Source of the DNA: Bradyrhizobium sp. | Lineage (GTDB): Bacteria > Pseudomonadota > Alphaproteobacteria > Rhizobiales > Xanthobacteraceae | Reading direction: 5' to 3' | Length of the DNA: 64,000 bases | NCBI RefSeq assembly: GCF_016219575.1 | Contig: NZ_JACRMG010000009.1 | Location: 124,001-188,000 of the forward strand | Shown here: in pieces, positions 59,239 through 64,000 of the stretch | Position numbering within the stretch: position 1 is the first letter of the stretch | Layout: each line of letters opens with the position of its first letter | Program-made: the position numbers and the translations under genes | The notes under the pieces: generated by a model | What the model was told of the DNA's origin: nothing | The model's database searches: none | The model's input: the letters and a program-made list of their open reading frames with translations, nothing else

Positions 59239-59420
59239 CCCGGGCCGGCTCCGCCTGCCGTGGGTTGCTGCCCATCAGCACCTGCAAGGCGCGACACCAT
59301 CTTGCCACCACGATTCAGTCACAAGCTGCGCCGATAGCTGCTCGCAACCGGTCGCGGACCGGCCTAGCCTTGCGGCCGCCTGGCCGGATCAACCGGCCGG
59401 CACACGCATGGGAGGATGTG

Positions 59421-60638
59421 ATGACACGCCAAGTGCGCGATCCCGGGTCGATGATCTCACGACGAACACTGGTCCAAGGCCTGGCAATCGCCGGTGCTGC
59501 GGTTGCCGGCGCTGGAAGCGCGCTGGCGCAGAACGGTCAGGTGGCTCCGCCGTCCACTGTGACCACCCCGCCGCGCGATTTCAGTCCGCGCGGCGCCCCG
59601 ACCACCTATTTCTGGGATCCGGATATCATCGCGGTCGATCCGTCGTTCAATAACCTTGCGCAGCCCAACGCCGCGATCAAACGTCTTTATACCGGGCTGT
59701 TGTGGGCCGAAGGCCCAGCCTGGAGTGCGCAGGGCCGCTATTTGCTTTGGAGCGACATTCCGAACAACCGCCAGATGCGATGGTCGGAGGACGACGGCCA
59801 TGTCAGCGTCTTTCGCACGCCGTCCAACAATTCCAACGGCAACTCATTCGATTTCCAGGGCCGTCAGCTCTCCTGCGAACACCTGACGCGCCGCGTGGTG
59901 CGCTATGAACATGACGGCACCGCAACGGTGCTCGCCGATTCCTACAACGGCAAGCGCCTCAACTCGCCCAACGACGTCGCCGCCCATCCCGATGGCAGCT
60001 ACTGGTTCACCGACCCTCCCTATGGCGGGCAGCTCTATGAGGGTGAGCCGGACGTCGCGGGAGGGCCGAGCAACGCGGGCGGCAAGCTCAATCCGAGGAT
60101 CGGTCAGCCCGCCGGCTTCGTGCCGGGCAAGCGCGAACTGCCGACGAATTGTTATCGCATCGATCCGTCCGGCCGCGTCGATCTCGTCGTGACCGAGGAG
60201 CAGGTGCCCGATCCGAACGGCCTTTGCTTCTCGCCGGACTACAAGAGGCTGTACGTTGCCTCCACCGGCAAGGGGCCGGGCGATACCGGTCCGGGCGGCA
60301 AGGGCGAGATGTTCGCGTTCGATGTTGGCACCGACAACAAGCTCACCAACCACCGGCGGTTCAGCGACTTCATGGTCGACGGCGTGAAATGCGGTCCGGA
60401 CGGCGTGCGTTGCGACGTCAACGGCAATGTCTGGTGCTCGAGCAATGCCGGCCGCGCCGTCGGCTATAGCGGCGTGACGGTTTGGTCGCCGGACGGCAAG
60501 CTGATCGGCCGCATACGCCTTCCGGAAGTATGCGGCAACATCTGCTTCGGCGGTCCCAAGCGCAACCGGCTGTTCATGGCTGCGAGCCAATCGCTCTATG
60601 CCGTGTACACGGCAACGCAGGGCGCGGGGCCGGGCTGA
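59421..60638 (+). CDS. Tat-exported SMP-30/gluconolactonase-like protein
   Basis: The 405-residue protein has a twin-arginine signal (SRRTLVQGLAIAGA, then ALAQ). A six-bladed propeller of the SMP-30/gluconolactonase family follows, with metal ligands in WAEGPAWS (Glu), NSPNDVAAHPDG (Asn) and PNGLCFSPD (Asp). Such enzymes hydrolyse sugar lactones or related esters in the periplasm. ATG 59421 follows GGGAGGA. It lies 182 nt after the IclR gene on the same strand. Substrate unknown. Confidence 0.88.
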   Translation: MTRQVRDPGSMISRRTLVQGLAIAGAAVAGAGSALAQNGQVAPPSTVTTPPRDFSPRGAPTTYFWDPDIIAVDPSFNNLAQPNAAIKRLYTGLLWAEGPAWSAQGRYLLWSDIPNNRQMRWSEDDGHVSVFRTPSNNSNGNSFDFQGRQLSCEHLTRRVVRYEHDGTATVLADSYNGKRLNSPNDVAAHPDGSYWFTDPPYGGQLYEGEPDVAGGPSNAGGKLNPRIGQPAGFVPGKRELPTNCYRIDPSGRVDLVVTEEQVPDPNGLCFSPDYKRLYVASTGKGPGDTGPGGKGEMFAFDVGTDNKLTNHRRFSDFMVDGVKCGPDGVRCDVNGNVWCSSNAGRAVGYSGVTVWSPDGKLIGRIRLPEVCGNICFGGPKRNRLFMAASQSLYAVYTATQGAGPG

Positions 60639-60671
60639 AACGTTCAGCTCTGGTTGGATGAAACGAAGGAA

Positions 60672-60694
60672 GCGCCGGCATGAACTGCCGGCGC
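60672..60694. terminator. Hairpin between convergent SMP-30 and TPR genes
   Basis: GCGCCGGCA and TGCCGGCGC form a perfect 9-bp stem with a 5-nt loop. A modest T-rich stretch (TTCCTTCGTTT) follows in the leftward direction, so it more likely ends the TPR transcript. Confidence 0.6.
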
Positions 60695-60701
60695 CCTCGA
60701 G

Positions 60702-62537
60702 TCAGAGATTTGAAATCTGCAGCAGCTTGCGATCGCCGATCCAGGTTTTCGCAAGGTCAGCCTCGGCCTTGCGGGCCGCGACCTTGTCGCCGCGCGCCTT
60801 GTGCAGTTCCGCCAACCCGTAATAGGACCAGCCGTTGGCCGGCGCCTTGCGCAGCGCCAGCTCGAATTGCTGCTTCGCCTCGCCATGGCGGCCGGCCTGC
60901 AGCAGCGCTGCGGCAAGCGACTGCCGGATCGGGTAGTACCAATAGGGCGGCTCGGTATACGCAAGCTTGTCCTGCAGCGCCGCCGCTTCCTCGAAACGAG
61001 TGATGGCGGTGCGCTTGTCGCCTTTGCCCTGGGCGACGCGCGCCATGATCACCGTCCGCGCGATGCGAAGCACCTCCTGCGCCGGAATGCCGGAATCCTT
61101 CAGCAGCTTGAAGTCCGAACTGACTTCGAGCTTTTCGATCGCATCGGCCGCGGCCGTTGCGCCCGCAAAGTCGCCCTTCGCCGCCAGCGCCGTGCCGCGC
61201 GCATAGAGCCAGAGCGCCTTGACGTAGGGGATGGCATCGCCGGGATCGGGCAGCGCCAGGATCGCCTCGGGCGAGCTGAACTGCGCATGCGCGAAGTACG
61301 GCGCCGCCTTGACCGGTTGCACCATCGCGATGCCGCGGGCGGCTTCGTCCGGAATGAGCTTGCCGAGCTTTTCCGCTGCAGCGATCACGGTCGGCCCGTC
61401 GCCGGCCATTTGCGCCGAGGCCATCACGAAGTGCACGTTGTGCGGATAATAGCCCATCCGGTAGACGCCCATCGGCGCCTTGGTGTCGTCGAGATACTTC
61501 TCGTCGACCTTGACCGCAATCTTGTTGTCCTCCAGCGCGTCGAGATAGCGGCCGACGCGATAATAGATATGGCTCGGCATGTGCACGAGATGGCCGGCGC
61601 CGGGGATCGCGTTGCGCAAGCGGTCGGCATAGGGCTCGGCCCGCCGGGGCCGGTCGGACGCCTCGACGGCATGGATGTAGAAGTGGATGGCGCCGGGATG
61701 GTTCGGGTTGCGTGCGAGCACGCGCTCCAGCGTCGGCACGATCGGCACGCTCTGCGGGTTGGGCTCGCGGCCGCCCGGCTTCCAGTAGTCCCAGGGGCTG
61801 AGATCCATCACCGCCTCCGCGTAGAGCGTGGCGATCTCGTTGTCGGCGGGAAATTGCTTTGCGGCCTTGGCCATTCCGGCGGCATAGGCCTTGTCGAGCG
61901 GCGGACGCTCCGCCTTGGGATCGCTGCTGTAGCGCGCAGCGACAGCGTCGATCAGCGCCTGCTCGCGCGGGTTGGCCTTGCCGGCAAGCGACTTTGCCTT
62001 CTGCGCAGCGGCATAAGCGGGGGCGATGGCATTTTCCTGCATCGGAAGATTGATGTTGGGCCCGAGCACGTAGGCCTCGCCCCAGAAGCACATCGCGCAG
62101 TCTGGATCGAGCTTCTGTGCCTTGCGGAAAGCGCGCTGCGCCTCGTCATGGTTGAAGGCGTAGGCCAGCCGCAGGCCCTGATTGAAATAGGCCTGGGCCT
62201 GATCGTTCGCGGTCGTAATCTTGTAGGTGATGGAGCCGAGACCGCCCCACAGCGGCGGCTCGGTGCTGGCGAAATCCGGCGCGGAAGTGGCGGCACTCAT
62301 CTCGGCGCGCGGCACTTCGGTCTGCGCCAGGCGAACCATCATCATGCGCGGCGGGCCGCTCGCTGCCGACGAGCCGCAGAGTGGAATGGCGGGATCAGCG
62401 AGCGATATTTCCGCCGCTGCGGTTGCGCCTGCATCGGCGAGGGTTACGATGTTGCTCGCCAGCAGCGCCGCCAACGCGGTGCCTGCGAGTGCTGCAGCTC
62501 CAGCCGAAGCAAGCAGCGAGTGCGTGGATGTGGTCAT
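60702..62537 (-). CDS. Exported TPR-repeat protein with clustered histidines (611 aa)
   Basis: The protein has a signal-like or anchor N-terminus (residues 5-30) and at least four TPR-type helix pairs (YFNQGLRLAYAFNHDEAQRAFRKAQKLDP; the C-terminal AALLQAGRHGEAKQQFELALRKAP). It also has a CAMCFWGEAYVLGPN motif and a His-rich core (NPNHPGAIHFYIHAVEAS, GHLVHMPSHIYYRVGRY). The histidines suggest a metal or haem site beyond a simple scaffold; this is inference. ATG 62537 follows GGGAG, so the longer start at 62600 is rejected. Function unknown. Confidence 0.83.
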   Translation of the reverse strand: MTTSTHSLLASAGAAALAGTALAALLASNIVTLADAGATAAAEISLADPAIPLCGSSAASGPPRMMMVRLAQTEVPRAEMSAATSAPDFASTEPPLWGGLGSITYKITTANDQAQAYFNQGLRLAYAFNHDEAQRAFRKAQKLDPDCAMCFWGEAYVLGPNINLPMQENAIAPAYAAAQKAKSLAGKANPREQALIDAVAARYSSDPKAERPPLDKAYAAGMAKAAKQFPADNEIATLYAEAVMDLSPWDYWKPGGREPNPQSVPIVPTLERVLARNPNHPGAIHFYIHAVEASDRPRRAEPYADRLRNAIPGAGHLVHMPSHIYYRVGRYLDALEDNKIAVKVDEKYLDDTKAPMGVYRMGYYPHNVHFVMASAQMAGDGPTVIAAAEKLGKLIPDEAARGIAMVQPVKAAPYFAHAQFSSPEAILALPDPGDAIPYVKALWLYARGTALAAKGDFAGATAAADAIEKLEVSSDFKLLKDSGIPAQEVLRIARTVIMARVAQGKGDKRTAITRFEEAAALQDKLAYTEPPYWYYPIRQSLAAALLQAGRHGEAKQQFELALRKAPANGWSYYGLAELHKARGDKVAARKAEADLAKTWIGDRKLLQISNL

Positions 62538-62847
62538 GTCGTGCTCCCAACATTTGTGCGCGATCCACCCACAACTGTCGTGGCACGTCTTTCTTGCCAC
62601 AAGTGGATCTCATCCGCACCGAGTTCGTGCTGCCGAATATGGCGCAGCGCGACTTCCCCGGCTTGGAACCGGCGTCCAGAGAACCTCCAGAAAATCTTGA
62701 TTTATGGCCATCTCGTGCGCGGCGACGACGACGGTTGATACGCGATCCAACCAGAGAATTCGCATCTGGACAGCGGCGGCCTTTTTGGCTGATATGCGGT
62801 CAAATGACGCAGGCCACGTCAGCCGCGTACCGCCGGGAGAAAGCCCA
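62538..62847. other. Divergent promoter region between TPR and second TctC genes
   Basis: About 310 nt carry promoters in both directions. The inverted repeat at 62580-62600 is the only clear element; no complete gene is visible. Frames that extend the TctC gene leftwards have no ribosome site. Confidence 0.6.
62580..62600 (-). promoter_or_regulatory. Inverted repeat upstream of the TPR gene (possible operator)
   Basis: GTGGCA and TGCCAC form perfect 6-bp arms around 9 nt, 43-63 nt before ATG 62537. Position and symmetry suit a dimeric regulator, but no family match is clear. Confidence 0.4.
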
Positions 62848-63816
62848 ATGATTGCACTGCACAAGCGCCTGTTTGGCGCCGCCATCGCCTTCACCCTTGC
62901 AGCCATCGGCCCCGCTTTCGCGCAGCCGCTCGAGCTGAAGCTGATGGCGCCGGCAGCCCCGGGCGGCGGCTGGGATCAGACGGCGCGATCGATGCAGCAG
63001 GCCCTTGTCGCCGCAAAGATTGCGCGCAGCGTCCAGGTCACCAATGTTCCGGGCGCCGGCGGCAGCGTCGGAATCGCGCAATTCGTCAACAGCGCCAAGG
63101 GCGACGGCAACCAGCTGATGGTGAACGGCTTCGTCATGGTTGGCGCGCTCGCCATGAACAAGTCGCCGGTGACGCTCGATCAGGTGACGCCGATCGCGCG
63201 CCTCACCGAGGAGATCCAGGTGATCGTCGTGCCGGCGAGCTCGCCGATCAAGACGGCGCAGGATCTGGCCGCAGCCGTCAAGGCCGACATCGCCAAGGTC
63301 ACGTTTGCCGGCGGCTCGGCCGGCGGTGTCGACCATGTGATGGCGGCACTGTTCGCAGGCGCAGTCGGCGCCGACGCAAAGAAGGTCAACTACATCCCGT
63401 TTTCCGGAGGCGGCGAGTCGCTGGCGGCGATCCTCGGCGCAAAGGTCACTGCGGGCATTTCGGGACTGAGCGAATATGAAGGGCAGATCAAGTCCGGCAA
63501 GTTGCGCGCGATCGGCGTGACGTCGGAAAATCGGCTGCCCGGCGTCGACATTCCGACCTTCAAGGAGCAGGGCGTCGATCTCGTGCTCGCCAATTGGCGT
63601 TCGGTGGTCGCGCCTCCGGGCATCACGGCCGAGCAGCGCAAGACGCTGGGCGATGCCGTCGAGAAGATGGTCAAGTCCGACGCCTGGAAGGATATCCTCA
63701 AGCAGAAAGGCTGGGCGGACGCCTATCTCGGCGGCGACGCGTTCGCGGATTTCCTGAAGAAGGAGAATGCCCGAGTCACCGATGTGCTGAAGTCCGTCGG
63801 CCTCGTCAAATCATGA
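62848..63816 (+). CDS. Second TTT solute-binding protein (TctC/Bug family)
   Basis: The 322-residue protein has a signal peptide cut near residue 25 (GPAFAQPLE). The Bug fold opens with LKLMAPAAPGGGWDQTARS and later has FAGGSAGGVDHVMAALFAG and YIPFSGGGESLAAILG. ATG 62848 follows GGGAG. Its stop overlaps the next gene as ATGA. It differs strongly from the TctC at 50065, so it should serve another carboxylate. Confidence 0.92.
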   Translation: MIALHKRLFGAAIAFTLAAIGPAFAQPLELKLMAPAAPGGGWDQTARSMQQALVAAKIARSVQVTNVPGAGGSVGIAQFVNSAKGDGNQLMVNGFVMVGALAMNKSPVTLDQVTPIARLTEEIQVIVVPASSPIKTAQDLAAAVKADIAKVTFAGGSAGGVDHVMAALFAGAVGADAKKVNYIPFSGGGESLAAILGAKVTAGISGLSEYEGQIKSGKLRAIGVTSENRLPGVDIPTFKEQGVDLVLANWRSVVAPPGITAEQRKTLGDAVEKMVKSDAWKDILKQKGWADAYLGGDAFADFLKKENARVTDVLKSVGLVKS

Positions 63817-64000
63817 CGGACAGCCCGTCCCGCGCCACTCCGCCTGCGGCCTCGCCGAGCGTCGATCGCGCCGGCCTCGTCATCGCATTCCTGCTCGCGG
63901 CGCTTGCCGCCGTGCTCGTCTGGGATGCAAGCCGGCTGCCGGCCGGCGCGATGTACGGGGTGGGGCCCGGGGCGATGCCGATCGTCGTCGCCGTCGGTCT
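63813..64000 (+). CDS. Second TTT small membrane subunit TctB (partial)
   Basis: ATG 63813 overlaps the upstream stop as ATGA. The visible 62 residues include a first membrane helix (AGLVIAFLLAALAAVLVWDA) and the TctB motif AMYGVGPGAMPIVVAVGL. The gene runs off the window; a TctA gene is expected next. Confidence 0.85.
   Translation, partial: MTDSPSRATPPAASPSVDRAGLVIAFLLAALAAVLVWDASRLPAGAMYGVGPGAMPIVVAVG

Overview
The window looks like chromosomal DNA of a Bradyrhizobium-type alphaproteobacterium (Nitrobacteraceae). The inference rests on high GC coding sequence, a rhizobial porin, the cycHJKL-type cytochrome c maturation operon, an oxalyl-CoA degradation cluster, two tripartite tricarboxylate transporters (TTT), and palindromic interspersed repeats of the kind common in that family. 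I see no rRNA, tRNA, CRISPR array, insertion sequence or phage gene. Almost all open frames antisense to the listed genes are GC-driven shadows.

Layout. 1-6602: a two-component pair read leftwards, a response regulator cut by the window edge and a 2118-residue kinase with ten tandem GAF domains. 6757-12572: leftward genes for a thiamine-diphosphate enzyme and a three-gene cassette (archaeal-type AMP/thymidine phosphorylase, PRPP synthetase-like protein, beta-CASP metallo-beta-lactamase) behind a possible FNR/FixK promoter. 12789-16378: porin, Flp pilin, Ku, and an unlisted 55-residue membrane protein behind a good EcfG-type stress promoter. 16533-20587: OmpR-type regulator and kinase, then two unknown proteins. 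20676-24745: ccmI-ccmE-ccmF-ccmH with overlapping junctions. 24880-33416: chemoreceptor, DegP protease with terminator, regulator, kinase and glnE. 33560-40454: LysR regulator, Tat-exported binding protein, HpcH/HpaI aldolase, PleC-like kinase, and a cation efflux protein with a double C-terminal domain. 40570-45657: two oxidoreductases, a cytosolic subtilase with a small downstream gene resembling its own propeptide, and a ketopantoate reductase-like gene.

45763-58191 is the most coherent block: an oxalate (or related C2 acid) regulon. A GntR/FCD regulator, oxalyl-CoA decarboxylase and formyl-CoA transferase form one leftward operon. An OxlT-like antiporter, a TctCBA transporter, a CBS-domain protein, a 45-residue small protein and an ADP-forming acyl-CoA ligase lie around it. 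A 17-bp inverted repeat, TGGYAT-N5-ATRCCA, occurs six times, once upstream of each of these six transcription units, and is the likely GntR operator.

58408-64000: an IclR regulator whose start abuts a 190-bp interspersed repeat, a Tat-exported SMP-30/gluconolactonase-like protein, a large TPR protein with clustered histidines, and the start of a second TTT operon.

The best candidates for undescribed biology are the GntR regulon with its small protein, the subtilase plus separate propeptide-like protein, the ten-GAF kinase, and the phosphorylase/PRPP synthetase/beta-CASP cassette with its possible low-oxygen promoter.
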